64,000 nucleotides of DNA, taken from assembly GCA_035236585.1 (NCBI GenBank), contig CP141132.1, positions 39,931,880 through 39,995,879 on the forward strand. Reading direction: 5' to 3'. A program made the position numbers and the translations under genes. This stretch comes from Warburgia ugandensis. Lineage: Eukaryota > Streptophyta > Magnoliopsida > Canellales > Canellaceae. The notes beneath the pieces were generated by a model. The model was not told the DNA's origin. It saw only the letters and a list, made by a program, of their open reading frames with translations, and searched no databases. Below are positions 23,607 through 36,780 of the stretch, one piece after another. How positions within the stretch are numbered: position 1 is the stretch's first letter; each line of letters begins with the position of its first letter.

Positions 23607-24227
23607 AATGCCAAAAATCCTCATAAAATCCCCACGAAATTCTCTTCACTCTCCTTGAAAAATTAGATCTAGATCCCTCCCCAAAAACCCAAAATTTCCA
23701 AGAGATAGATCTCTTTTCAACTTGTTTTTCTTTTTAGATTGGAACAAGAGACCTAAAATCAATTAGGCAGTCTATTCCAGATCTAATTTGATCAATTTCA
23801 CCATTCAAAACTTCCCAACATATCTATTCTACAAAACCCTCAAAGAAATTTCAAGATCCAACAGTTCAAACAACGGATATTTGCAAGAAAGGTGGATTTT
23901 AGGCCATATATTCATGAACAAGGTATTTTTTTAAATTGGGCATATAACTGAGGTTTTCTCTTCAATCAGGTAGGTGGAAATCCTTTTCATAGATGTTTAG
24001 TACTATTTTATGTAATTTTTATTTTACTGTAATTTATTTTGGTAATAAAAAGGTAAAAATAAAGTAAACAATAGAACCCTTAATTATGGATGAGAGAGTT
24101 CTCAGATAAAAAATCTGACTACACCAATCGATCCAGAAGGGTCCAAAACCCATAGGGTAGAATTTTCATAAAAATCAAAGACATTTTGGGCCCTCAATTG
24201 AGAGAGGATTGATTGGATGGTCCAGAA

Positions 24228-24430
24228 TGGACTGTTCGATCTCCGGATCAAACGGCGCCCAAGACACACACGTGACGCACCGTCGAAACGACGCGTGCGC
24301 TGCGTGTGGAGCGTCGTTCCAAGCGACATGACGGTGCATCCATCAAACCACAAGCGGACGTGCCAGACTAAAACCTCGTTCACGGGCGCGCGGATGACGA
24401 GCGTTCCGCTCGTCCAGTCCATGTCTATGG
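24228..24430 (+). repeat. CpG-rich tract with hairpin in solo LTR 1
   Basis: About 200 bp rich in CpG (GACGCACCGTCGAAACGACG, GGGCGCGCGGATGACGAGCG) in AT-rich surroundings. It includes the hairpin GACGAGCG-TTC-CGCTCGTC at 24396-24414, which is preserved in the inverted copy (31753-31771). The tract starts about 630 bp downstream of the TATA box. The 144-codon ORF at 24217-24651 spans it, but has no known domain and is not kept open in the copy. Confidence 0.6.
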
Positions 24431-27257
24431 ACGCTCCTCATAGGCGCTTCATCCATTCATCTAAGCAGACGTGCCCTATGACCCACATGCATTCCGCCCA
24501 ACTAATTTGGGCAGTCTGTTCCTTGGGCCCAGATCAAATCCAGGCCCTAGGAAGGACTGTGAACTTCCAGCTTCAATTCCGGAGTCATCTGAACTCCAAA
24601 TTGAGATCGGAAAGAAGTTATGGAAAGCTTGAAACCTCTATTTTCTTATGAAATAATAAAATAGACATGTTATTCAGTAAAAACTTTCTGTATTAAAGAA
24701 ATAAGTTTCCAATTTCCTAGATTTTCAAGATCTGGGATGATTAGATCTTAAAAACATGTTTTAATAATGATATACTATTGAAATAAAGTGAGATCTATGG
24801 TTTAATTGGATATATATGAGATATATTAAGGGATCTACCCATTATGGTAGAAAAACCCTAAAAAGACAAAGGGACCCACTTGATCAATGAGATCAAGTGT
24901 GATCAGATCCCTGGGATGGATAGAATGAATGTTGATATGTTGAAATCCAAGGAAATCATGAATGAATTATGACAAAAATAGATCAATATGATCGTTGGAC
25001 CTTAATAAAGAAAATCCCTTAAATATAACTAATACCCTTAATCAAAGGGAAAAATCTAAGATCAAATGGTTGGATCATAAGTAAAGGTTTCTAAAAATGT
25101 TAATGTAATTAGTTTCATAGCATTTTAAATATGATTATGTTATAAAGCATGCTAGTATAACATTTAGACTTTAGCATGATATGTGATTTCATTGTTATCA
25201 TAAGGTGTTAGATTTAATTTAAGTACCTAGCCTCATTATCATTGAATGTTAAATTATGTAGTTTTATGCTTTAAATTTATAATTCATTTATGGTTGAAAG
25301 TTATTAGTAGATTTATTGTTATGAGATAAAGAGCATAAAACATCAAAAATATATTCTAATGAGAAAGTAGAGTTTCATGACACAAATAAGAATGGAGTAC
25401 TTTGGACTTAATTAGTAAGGGCTATAGTTAGTAGGACAATATAAGGATTATCAAATCCTTGGCCCAAATTAGGAAAAGAATAATAAACCCCATGAATGAC
25501 ATTATAAATATTCGTGGACTTAATTAAAATCCATTAGAAAGAGTACTTAGGGTAAACATGCTTATAGGAACCTTATGAAAGGTTGAGCTATGGTCATTCT
25601 AGTGAATGATGAACATAGTGGTTAAGGGGGTTATCTAATAGAGCCTCGCTCTTCCCCTACCTTCTGTTGACGTTTGTGAGGTCTAAACGCCTCCTTACAT
25701 GAGGATTGAAGTAACCACTTTGTGTTCACCCATTCAGCTAGTAAGCCTTAGCCAATTGGAAATAAGAGGAGCAGTCTAGATTTAGGCTTCAATAAGCTAC
25801 CTTCAACCAACACATTAACTGGTTGAATAATAATAATAAGAGCGTAAAAGGTTAGCAAATTACCTAACCCTAATAAAAACAGTAAGTAAGATAATAATGA
25901 TCAAACAAGATCCATTAAATCTTGGATGATCAAGAACAATAAGAATAAGAACACTATATTGTACTTAGTATGCATGTTTATTAGTATACTTGTTATAGTT
26001 CATTAGATTAGATAATCCAAACCCTTGATCAAAGATGATTCAAGGAAGAAAACCAAGATCATCCTCCATAGGGATGATCCAAGAACTGAACTTAGATCAA
26101 AGAAGAACTAGATGATAGAAGATCTAGGATCTTGATCTTTATCAACATGTGTAGATTGTCAATCAAAGGATCTCTAAAAGATCAAGATCAAGGAGATGGA
26201 CATGCAAAGACTTAGAGATAGAAAAATACTTAGATATGAATGATCTAAAGATCATTCTAAACATCAGATCTAGTGATCAATAGGATTGTTCATAATTTAT
26301 ATATTGACAATATGTATGGATGTACAGATTACATACATTAGTCAGGATCATGGAAGATTGGGGAAAAGCGATCAATCCTTAAAGGTAGGAGGATTTGATG
26401 AATACATACATAATTGTACTCATGATCTTATGTTGAAAAGAGTAATGATAATAATTGTATTAAATCACTTCAAAACCTTATGATCCAACGAAACACATAT
26501 AAGATGGTTATGGACTAAACTATAATAAGTAAATAGGGAACTAGGAAATATTTCAGCCCTAAGTAAACAGACATATGGTCTGATATATATGAAATCTATT
26601 TTACATACAAGCTTGGAGGCTTGTGAGTTTGTTTTAATAGGCATAAGCCTAGGGGAATGCTATTGCTAGAGGAGTTATGAGGGTTTGGCCACCCGCTCCT
26701 TGAAATTTGATGATATGATGATACCCTGCCCAATGAGAGGCTAAAAGTCGGGTGGTGGCAATTATGGGAAGGCCACTACTGTGAAAGTCTTGCCCCCCCA
26801 TATGGGCAGTGACATAATATTTTCCACCATGGTATCAGTGGTGAACAGGGCAGTTATCCGAGCGCGCTAGTACGGATCGAGGCTATGAGATAGCAACCTT
26901 TCTGATTATTTTGCACTATGATGCATATGAGAATAGGCATAGTGAAATGCCTTATGTTATAGCATAATGAAATGCTAGGTAATTGTATATTACCAATATT
27001 TCCCAAGAAGGGAAATTCCCAGTAAAAGATTAGTTGTAATACTCAATTCTCATAATGAAGAGAATTGATCAGCTTAGTTGGGAATGATATTTGACTACTT
27101 TCACATATTTAACTGGTTTACCCATGAAGGGTATGTATGTATATAGATATACATAACTTACAAAGTAAAGAGTATGTTTAAGGATAATGGGATTATGAAG
27201 TATTGGAATTACATTGTCAATGTTATGTTTCTTGAATCCCCTACCAAGCATTGCTTG

Positions 27258-27288
27258 CTGAGATATTGTAATTGTTGCAATATCTCAG
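27258..27288 (+). other. Stem-loop near 3' end of solo LTR 1
   Basis: CTGAGATATTG and CAATATCTCAG form a perfect 11 bp stem around the loop TAATTGTTG (about 9 nt). It lies 400 bp before the LTR end and about 200 bp before the AATAAA signal at 27489. Confidence 0.75.
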
Positions 27289-27693
27289 ATACAGGGAAGG
27301 AGAGTTAGGAGCTGAAGACTATAGAAGACTTGAAGAGAATAATATTCAAGGTATACCCTTGAAGACATGTATTTTTCTTTGTTGAGAGTTTTATTCTATG
27401 GTGAGCTGGAGTTTTGGATTATGTAATTTGGACAAGTATTGTACTAGATTTGGCTGTACTGTAAACCATTGGATGGATCCTGGAGTTTAATAAAAGTATA
27501 TTCCTTCAATGGAATTTTATTTTGTACACAAATTGTACTGATGTTATGTATGAAGTGGTGACTTGGGTTTTCAAAACAAGTTCTAAAGAAAAGAATTTAC
27601 GCTGCTTTGTTTTGCGAAAAAAATTTACACTCTTAAGGGCCCTGCCTTTCAAAATACTTTACAAATCATGTTTCAAAAACCCGGGTCGTCACA

Positions 27694-28484
<791 letters not shown>

Positions 28485-28891
28485 TGTGACGACCCGGGTT
28501 TTTGGAACATGATTTGTAAAGTATTTTGAAAGGCAGGGACCTTAAGAGTGTAAATTTTTTTTTCGCAAAACAAAGTAGCGGAAATTCTTTTCTTCAGAAC
28601 TTGTTTTGAAAACCCAAGTCACCACTTCATACATAACATAAGTACAATTTGTGTACTAAATAAAATTCCATTGAAGGAATATACTTTTATTAAACTCCAG
28701 GATCCATCCAGTGGTTCACAGTACAGCCAAATCTAGTACAATACTTGTCCAAATTACATAATCCAAAACTCAAGCTCACCATACAATAAAACTCTCAACA
28801 AAGAAAGATACATGTCTTCAAGGATATACCTTGAAGATTATTCTCTTCAAGTCTTCTATAGTCTTCAGCTCCTAACTCTCCTTCCCTGTAT

Positions 28892-28922
28892 CTAAGATAC
28901 TGCAACAAGTACAATATCTCAG
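28892..28922 (-). other. Stem-loop near 3' end of solo LTR 2 (decayed)
   Basis: CTAAGATACTG ... CAATATCTCAG is the inverted copy of the stem at 27258-27288 with two positions changed on one arm, so pairing is weakened. Confidence 0.5.
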
Positions 28923-30281
28923 CAAGCAATGCTTGGTAGGGGATTCAAGAAACATAATAATTGACAAGGTAATTCCAATACTTCATAATCTCATTATCCT
29001 TAAACATACTCTTTACTTTGTAAGTTATGTATATCTGTGTACATGCATACCCTTCATGGGTAAACCAGTTAAATTTGTGAAATTAGTCAAATATCATTCC
29101 CAACTAAGCTGATCAATTCTCTTCATTTTGAGAATTGAGTATTACAGCTAATCTTATACTGGAAATTTCACTTCTTGGGAAATATTGGTAATATACAATT
29201 ACCTAGCATTTCATTATGCTATAACATAAGGCATTTCACTATGCTTATTCTCATATGCATCATAGTGCAAAATAATCAGAAAGGTTGCTATGCTGCAGTC
29301 TGATCCGTACTAGTGCACTCGAATAACTGCCCTATTCACCGCTGATACCACAGTGGTGGCCTTCCCATAATTGCCACCACCCGACTTTTAGCCTCTCTTA
29401 GGGCAAGGTATCATCACATCATCAAATTTCAAGGAGCGGGTGGCCAAACCCTCATAACTCCTCTAGCAATAGCACTCCCCTAGGCTTATGCCTATTAAAC
29501 TCACAAGCCTCCAAGCTTGTATGTAAAATAGATTTCATATATATCAGACCATATGTCTGTTTACTTAGGGCTGAAATATTTCCTAGTTCCCTATTCACTT
29601 ATAGTTTAGTCCTTAACCATTTTATATGTGTTTGGTTGGATCATAAGGTTTTCAAGAGATTTAATACAAGTATTAACATTACACTTGTCAACATAAGATC
29701 GTGAGTACAATCATGTATGCATTCATCAAATCCTCCTACCTTTAAGGATTGATCTCTTTTCCCCAATCTTCCATGATCCTGACTGATGTATATAATCTGT
29801 ACATCCATACACATTGTCAATATATAAATTATGAACAATCCTATTGATCACTAGATCTGATGTTTAGAATGATCTTTAGATCAGTCATATCTAAGTATTT
29901 TTCTATCTCTAAGTCTTTGTATGTCCATCTCGATCTTGATCTTTCATCGATCCTTTGATTGACAATCTACACATGTTGATAAAGATCAAGGTCCTAGATC
30001 TTCTATCATCTAGTTCTTCTTTGATCTAGGTTCAGTTATTGGATCATCTTTAAGGAGGATGATCTTGGTTTTCTTCCTTGAATCATTTTTGATCAAGGGT
30101 TGGGATTATCTAATCTAATGAACTATAACAAGTATACTAATAAACATGCATACTAAGTACAATATAGTGTTCTTATTCTTATTATTCTTGATCATCCAAG
30201 ATCTAATGGATCTTGTTTGATCATCCTTATCTTACTTACTGTTTTTATTAGGGTTAGGTAATTTACTAACCTTTTATGCTC

Positions 30282-30313
<32 letters not shown>
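30282..30313. repeat. (TTA)n microsatellite
   Basis: About ten TTA units in solo LTR 2. At the matching place in solo LTR 1 (about 25828-25840) only about four units are present, so the run has grown in one copy. Confidence 0.9.
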
Positions 30314-30315
<2 letters not shown>

Positions 30316-31734
30316 ACCAGTAAATGTGCTGGTTGAAGGTAACTTATTCAAGCCTAAATCTAGACTGCTCCTCTTATTTCCAATTGGCTAAGGCTTACTA
30401 GCTAAATGGGTGAACACAAAGTGGTTACTTCAATCCTCATGTAAGGAGGCGTTTAGACCTCACAAATGTCAATAGAAGGTAGGGGAAGAGCGAGGCTCTA
30501 TTAGATAACCCCCTTAACTACTATGTTCATCATTCACTAGAATGACCATAGCTCAACCTTTCATGAGGTTCCTATAAGCATGTTTACCCTAAGTACTCTT
30601 TCTAATGGATTTTAATTAAGTTCAGGAATATTTATAATGTCATTCATGGGGTTCATTATTCTCTTCCTAATTTGGGCCAAGGACTTGATAATCCTTATAT
30701 TGTGCTACTAACTATAGCCCTTACTAATTATATCCAAAGTCCTCCATTCTTATTTGTCTAATGAAACTCTACTTTCTCATTAGAATACATTTTTGATGTT
30801 TTATGCTCTTTATCTCATAACAAGTAGATCTACTAATAACATTTAACAATAAATGAATTATAAATTCAAAGCATAAAACTACATAATTTAACATTTAATG
30901 ATGATGAGGCAAGGTACTTAAAATAATTAAATCTAGCACCTTATGATAACAATGAAATCACATATCATGCTAAAGTCTAAATGTTATACTAGCATGCTTT
31001 ATAACATAATCATATTTAAAATGCTATTATATAAAATGAAACTAATTACATTAACATTTTTAGAAACCTTTACTTATGATGAACCATTTGATCTTAGATT
31101 TTTCCCTTTGATTAAGGGTATTAGCTATATTTAAGGGATTTTCTTTATTAAGGTCCAAAGATCATATTGATATATTTTTGTCATAATCCATCCATGATTT
31201 CCTTGGATTTCAACATATCAACATTCATTCTATCCATCCGAAGGATCTCATCACACTTGATCTCATTGATCAAGTGGGTCCCTTTGTATTTTTAGGGTTT
31301 TTCTACCATAATGGGTAGATCCCTTAATATATCTCATATATATTCAATTAAAACATAGATCTCACTTTATTTCAATAGTATATCATTATTAAAACATATT
31401 TTCAAGATTTTATAATCTTAGATCTTGAAAATCTAGGTAATTGGAAACTTGTTTCTTTAATACAAAATATTTTTACTGAATAGTATGTCCATTTTATCAT
31501 TTCATCAGAAAATAGAGGTTTCAAGCGTTCCATAGCTTCTTTCCGATCTCAATTTGGAGTTCAGATGACTTTGGAATTGGATATGGAAGTTCACAGTCTT
31601 TCCTAGGGCTTAGATTTGTTCTGGGGCCAAGGAATGGACGGCCCATATCTTTCGGGCAGAAAACCAAGCTGGGAGGACTTGTTCGGTTCGTCGGGGGCGT
31701 TTGCTGGGATGATCTGAGGAAGCACCCTTATGAG

Positions 31735-31925
31735 CCCCACATACGCGGACGGGACGAGCGGAACGCTCGTCGTCTGCGCGCCCGTAAATGGGGCTGTCGC
31801 TTGGCTCGTCCGCTCGTGGATTTGACGGACACGCCGTCGTCTCACTTGGAACAACGCCCCACACGCAGTGTATGCGCCATTTCCGACGGCGTGTCACATG
31901 TGTGTCTTGGGTGCCATTAGATCTG
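31735..31925 (-). repeat. CpG-rich tract with hairpin in solo LTR 2
   Basis: The inverted counterpart of 24228-24430. The hairpin GACGAGCG-GAA-CGCTCGTC (31753-31771) keeps both arms. ORFs at 31603-31994 cover this tract in three frames, have no known domain, and are read as by-products of base composition. Confidence 0.6.
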
Positions 31926-32574
31926 CAGATTGGACAGTCCATTTTGGACCGTCCAATCAATCCTCTCTCAATTGAGGGCCCAAAACGTCTCTGATTTTTG
32001 TGAAAATTCTACCCTAAGGGTTTTGGACCCTTCTGGATTGATTGGTGTAGTCAGAATTTTCATCTGAGCACTCTATCATCCAGAATTTAGGGTTATGGTG
32101 TTTACCTTATTTTTACCTTTTTATTACCAAAATAAATTACAGTAAACTAAAAATTACCTAAAATAGTATTAAACATCTATAGAAAGTATTTCCACCTACC
32201 TGTTTAGAGAAAAAACCTCGGTTATATGCCCAATTTAAAAAGAATACCTTGTTGATGAAGATATGGCCTAAGATCCACCTTTCTTGCAAATTTTCGTTGT
32301 TTGAACTGTTGGATCTTGAAATTTCTTTGGGGGTTTTGTAGAATAGATATGTTGAGAAGTTTTGGATGATGGAATTGATGAAATTAGATCTGGAATAGAG
32401 TGCCTAATTGAATTTAGGTCTCTTGTTCCAATCTAAAAAGGAAAACAAATTAAAAAGAGAGATATCTCTTGGAAAGTTTGGGTTTTTGGGGAGGGATCTA
32501 GGTCTCATTTTTTAGGGAGAGTGAAGAAAATTTTGTGGGAATTTTATGAGTATTTTTGGACGATTTTTGGGGTT

Positions 32575-32584
32575 GTATTTATAG
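32575..32584 (-). promoter_or_regulatory. TATA box in solo LTR 2
   Basis: CTATAAATAC on the minus strand, about 620 bp from the LTR start (33201), the counterpart of 23597-23606. Confidence 0.6.
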
Positions 32585-33201
32585 GCATTTTGGGTCTTTT
32601 TTCATGAGCATAATATTTTATTTTTTTATTATTAAATGGCATGAAAGTCTTCCATGCTCCATTTTTTCTTCCCCATGCCCTATTTTTCTTCCCCAAGACC
32701 AGCTGATGTTTGTTGACCCATGAATTCACGTGGGCTGCTGATAAGATTGGTTTTTGGGTCTCTTGTGGGCCCCATGTGGGCCCCACATGGTGTAAAAAGA
32801 CCGTTTTGCCATTTATGCATAAAATTTTGGGTTCTATTCCCATGATCTCAGATTTGAGTGTACTTAGTGGCATTGGATTCATATTTCTCAATACATTCTA
32901 TATTTTGATGTCTTATATTTTGGTTTTTGGGAGATTTTGGTTTTTGGGTAAAATTACTATTTTACCCTTTTGTCCAAGAAATGAAGAAACTTAAGGATTT
33001 CTCATCCGAATTCAGAATTTGTCGTGCTTACAGTCATTTTGAAGGGTTTACTAAGTTTAATTTCAATTTTACATGTCTTATGATTTTATTATACTTTTAT
33101 AAAAAGTATATTCTAAATAACGCTAATATTTCAGTCTGAAATGTCTAAAACTCAAACTTTATTGATTTTCTCAATCAATTACAAAAAGTGGGGTTATTAT
33201 A

Positions 33202-33479
33202 ATATTAATTTAGCTTCCCTTGCTTTAGTAATTTTTTTGCTAAAATACCCTTCTCGTTCATAAGTTCATATCTTCTCCATCCTAACGCTGATTTCTGCAT
33301 TCTTTATGTCGTTGGAATCATTTTTTTTAGTACAATTAAATTTTGAGGTTTTGGAATTCAATTAGGTGTTTTTTTAAAGGTAAATTATGTGTACCATAAA
33401 CATGAACATTTTCCAATTTGCATTTGTCAAAAGTAATTCATAATCATTTGAAATGGAATTTAAAAACTAGGTTCTTATA
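33202..33479 (-). mobile_element. 5' LTR of element B, piece 3 (LTR start)
   Basis: Matches about 16010-16286 (for example TAAAATACCCTTCTCRTTCA, then TTTTGAGGTTTTGG, then AAGTAATTCATAATCATTTG) and ends TTCTTATA against TTCTTACA in the other LTR. GTTCA at 33480 is the right target duplication of B. Confidence 0.85.
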
Positions 33480-34691
33480 GTTCATTATTTTTTAGATTTA
33501 AGACTCATATGCCTATAGCACAATAGCATGAGAAGTGCATGGCACACTAGGATTTTAGGTCAACAATGAGTACTCATGACCAAATGGTGCGTAGATAGAT
33601 TTTTAGTGGTTTTATAATTGAGAAACATCGAGTAGGGGGCAACTCTGATTAATATGTATATATTATATGTATGTGTGTGTGTGTGTTTTGAGACATACTA
33701 ATGTGTTTAAGCAATTTATGATTTTGTTGTTTCTCATCTATTTAGTATATGACAATGATTTTACTATCCATGTGTGGATATGCATGTGCATGAGATGGTG
33801 CAGTTAGGAGATATGGTGTGACGATGCATAGTTTACAAAATGTTTTACTATGTCACTATTGCTTTTGAAATAACATGTGTGGATGTTATAAGTTGATGTT
33901 AGATCAAATTGATTTGGTATGGATTTTCCACATCAACTAAAATGCAATTTCAATATTTTACTATGTTGCTCATGTGCATCTTATTCTTCAGAATTGCATA
34001 ACAAAATGACTATAGATTTCCTTTAAGATTTGCATTTTCATAAATTGTCATATTTGGATAAAAATACCTACATAAGAACAAGCTTACTAAGATATTGGAC
34101 TTGTTTATAATATCTCATATTCAAGGAAATAAAATGGGAGAAAGGGAGATGAAGACTACACTAGGAGTTGCAAAAGAAGTCAGTAAAGATAATGTCAAAA
34201 CAATGTGTATAGAATCGTTGATATTTATCTTTGAGTTTTGTAAGTAGACTATTATATTATGACTCTTGTTCATTGCACATGTGGACTTGCACTATTGAAC
34301 CTTGGATATGTGGCTATTATTGGAATGATATTGTGTGACTATTTATTTTTCTAACTATTTTTTATTTTGTGTATACATCTATACATGGGGTTGAATGGAG
34401 ATGAAGTGTTTAAATGGTTATATTATGGTTTATTAGGGACTCTGCATCGAATGCAAGAAATGTGTGAGGTCCAAAAAACTTAGAAGAATATCTAATTTTA
34501 GGTAGAAATGAAACAATCATTTTACCAAAAAATCCATGTTTTGTGAATTAAAAATGGCACTTGGGGTTTTTAAAAGTCTTTTACAAAAAATATTTTTGGT
34601 TGTTTCTTTTTTAAAACTTCTTTTAAAACTTAGGGTCCCACATTTGGAAAATATTTGTAGAAAAGTCGTAGTAAAAAATTGGAATGTCACA
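33480..34691 (+). mobile_element. LTR D, right segment with 3' end
   Basis: It continues LTR D after element B: 'GTTCATTATTTTTTAGATTT', then 'GCATGGCACACTAGGATTTTAGG', in the same order as the reverse complement of the B LTR. It ends GGAATGTCACA at 34691, a typical LTR 3' end. A stem-loop lies at 34087-34117. Directly after it comes an RT fragment of another element, so D was inserted into that element. No PBS follows, so the segment is a solo LTR or a 3' LTR. The short (TG)n near 33672 is incidental. Confidence 0.7.
34087..34117 (+). other. Stem-loop near 3' end of LTR D
   Basis: CTAAGATATT ... AATATCTCA pairs over nine positions with a 12 nt loop. It is preceded by AGCTTA, like the other copies. 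Confidence 0.5.
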
Positions 34692-34990
34692 ATTTATCCA
34701 GAGTGGAGGATACTTATTCCTAACCATGACTTCAATTAAGTATCTAATTGTCCATGTAAAGAACCAATGACCCCTCCTTTTCAATAAGAAAAACTAGTTC
34801 CTTATGGAAAACATTGAGTTGAATGAATTTTTAGCTTTAACAAATCATTCAATTGTTACTTGTAATATTTCCATTCTGCTCGTGCTACACTATGAGGAGC
34901 TTTAGAAGTAGAACTAGATCCAAGGATTAGTTCCATGCTGAATACAATTCTTTTAGGGTAATCCTTAACACTATCACTTTCAAATTTCAA
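34692..34990 (-). pseudogene. Ty3/gypsy RT N-terminal fragment, element F
   Basis: Minus-strand translation in shifting frames gives MELILGSSSTSKAPHSVARA (family form DLVPGTAPISKAPYRMAPAE), then QLNDLLK, KEGSLVLYMDN and EVMVRNKYPPLWI (family form NKVTVKNKYPLPRI). This is the conserved start of a Ty3/gypsy RT. It stops exactly where LTR D ends (34691). The rest of the RT must lie on the far side of D but was not found. Many stops; clearly dead. Confidence 0.65.
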
Positions 34991-35870
34991 AATCTGATTT
35001 ATTCGCTTGTTTCATTTTCATTATAATATCCAAAAAATATAAAGATCATTAGCTTGATTCTCTGTATTCCTCCTAAAATGTCATCTAAAACTTCTTATGA
35101 AATTCTTTTGGCTTAGAAAATCACTTTGTAAAACCAAGACAATATGATCCATGTGTTACATTTGTACAACCTCATCCTTATCATTAAGTATCATTTAGCT
35201 AATGCTTAATTTTGTAACCCAATAATTAAAAATCATTTCAACTTTGGTAGCAGACATTTCTAATTTGGGATCATTAGATCAACTTACTCCAAGTAAGATT
35301 GATTCATCGAGACTAACTTTCTTCATAGACACTGAAGATATTATGATTTATCGTCGTTACTATTTAGTATAACTAAGCATATTTATCTTTTATCTTAATC
35401 ATAAATAAATATCATATATATGATTCTCCCATCTAGAGGGACATTAGATTCATTAGATATTAGCACTTCATTGAATTCTTATAATACCACAATAAATCAT
35501 TCAAAAATATTCAATAACAGAGTCATGCTTATGCTGTAATTTTCTTAACTCCATGAGACTACTTCTATAGTAGTTACTTTTTCATCCCTCCATTATTCTC
35601 AGAATATTGTTGCAGAAAATTAATTAGACATTATGTTCTATTTATTTCATCTAGTTTGATGCTACATTCTCCAAAGTTTCCACATAAATAGAACTACCAA
35701 ATGTTTGAATTATCAATTGGAGACATGAGTTTGTATAATCTTATACTCTAAGAACCATACCAAATCCATGGGAATGCTCTCTCTACATTTTCTAGTGAAC
35801 CTATAATGTGTTTTCATTGTTGACTTGTTATGGTTTTCATAGTTGTATGGGTATGAGGAATATGAACCTC
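34991..35870 (-). mobile_element. Decayed interior of element F
   Basis: This lies between the F primer-binding site and the RT fragment. At about 0.9 kb it is too short for intact gag and protease, and I recognise neither, so most of gag-pro is deleted or decayed past recognition. Confidence 0.4.
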
Positions 35871-35882
35871 GCTATGATACCA
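35871..35882 (-). promoter_or_regulatory. Primer-binding site, element F
   Basis: TGGTATCATAGC on the minus strand, one change from the initiator-Met tRNA complement TGGTATCAGAGC, two bases inside the LTR edge at 35885. Confidence 0.75.
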
Positions 35883-35884
35883 AT

Positions 35885-36780
35885 TGTGATGTCCCAAGCT
35901 TTTAGAAATACTTTTTCAAATATATTTTAAAATAGGAAGGATAGCCTTGGAAATTTTTAAAATCATTTGGAAATCATATTACTTATTAGTTTCCAAATGC
36001 TACTTCCAACCATGGGGTGTCATTTAAAAACTCCACAAATAATGAAAATACTCTCGTAGTTATAATCATACTAGGAGCCATTGTTTATAGTCCAAACAAT
36101 CTAAATCCAACCATAATTTAGTACAAAAGGTACTTAGTACTCAACCACATTTTTGAGTGCAAACAATCTAAAAAGCCCACACTTTATTACTTAGGACTTG
36201 GTGCTAAGAAACAAAGTACTTAAGAAAAACGAGAGTACTAGGAACCTTTTAGGCTGGACATGGAATTAGGAAAATTCTACATGGACAAGGCTGTTATGGC
36301 CTACAAAACATTCCAACTGGGTTAGGACATTATATACTAGAATCCACCAAAGGTAAGTCCAAGTCCATGAGCAACTAGATGTCTCCTCCCATGGGGTGGA
36401 CATTCTCAAGTTAGATTAGGTCTTTGAATATAGTTCGAAGTTGAAATAATTGCTAGCCTATAGAGCTTAGGACCTTGAACTTAGACCATGTTATGAAATC
36501 ATTGGGTTGTAAGGAAGCTAATTGGAAATGAAATATCTTGTAGAGCAAGGAATTAGAGGGAGAGTTACATATAAGTAAAAGATGTCCTATCCCTTGGTTG
36601 TTTTCTATTGCATGATTTCTTGGAAAGAAAGAGAGGAAAAGAGAAAGGAAACATGAGATAAAGAGAGGATAAGAACAAGAAACCATAATAATCCAAAAAT
36701 CATAGAAAAAAATGTTGAAGCAAGGGGAATAACTCAAGAGCAAATTTGTTAATTCCAATCTAACTTGACTGCAACTAGGT
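35885..36780 (-). mobile_element. LTR of element F (3' part; far edge unresolved)
   Basis: On the plus strand it starts TGTGATGTCCCAAGC, the inverted 3' end of an LTR, next to a PBS, so it is the 5' LTR of minus-strand element F. I could not find its TG start; the boundary with the plus-oriented LTR that follows is a guess. The ORF at 36453-36758 has no known domain. Confidence 0.5.

Larger units (their letters stand above)
23006..27693 (+). mobile_element. Solo LTR 1, 4688 bp, TSD AATTT
   Basis: It starts GGTAATAACCCCAATTTTT (the T of TG is changed) and ends CCCGGGTCGTCACA. AATTT lies on both sides (23001-23005 and 27694-27698), a perfect 5 bp target duplication. The B LTR sequence continues seamlessly after it. 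It is the same family as 28485-33201 (opposite strand) and as the LTRs of element H. It contains a TATA box at 23597-23606, a CpG-rich tract at 24228-24430, the shared block at 26638-26770, a stem-loop at 27258-27288 and AATAAA at 27489. There is no PBS, gag or pol inside, so it is an LTR and not a full element. Confidence 0.9.
28485..33201 (-). mobile_element. Solo LTR 2, 4717 bp, inverted relative to solo LTR 1
   Basis: On the plus strand it starts TGTGACGACCCGGG and ends GGGGTTATTATA, the reverse complement of the ends of solo LTR 1. ATATC (28480-28484) and ATATT (33202-33206) are a target duplication with one change, and the B LTR resumes at once. Every landmark of solo LTR 1 appears in reverse order: stem-loop (28892-28922), shared block (29382-29490), CpG-rich tract (31735-31925) and TATA box (32575-32584). 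The two copies look roughly 85-90% identical in the parts I aligned. There are no coding motifs. Confidence 0.9.

Noticed and set aside
24102..24651. 144-codon plus and 106-codon minus ORFs
   Set aside because: They lie over the CpG-rich tract of solo LTR 1 on both strands; the matching place in solo LTR 2 has different breaks. Composition effect.
31603..31994. ORFs up to 116 codons in solo LTR 2
   Set aside because: Counterpart of the tract above; three frames open at once and no conserved protein.
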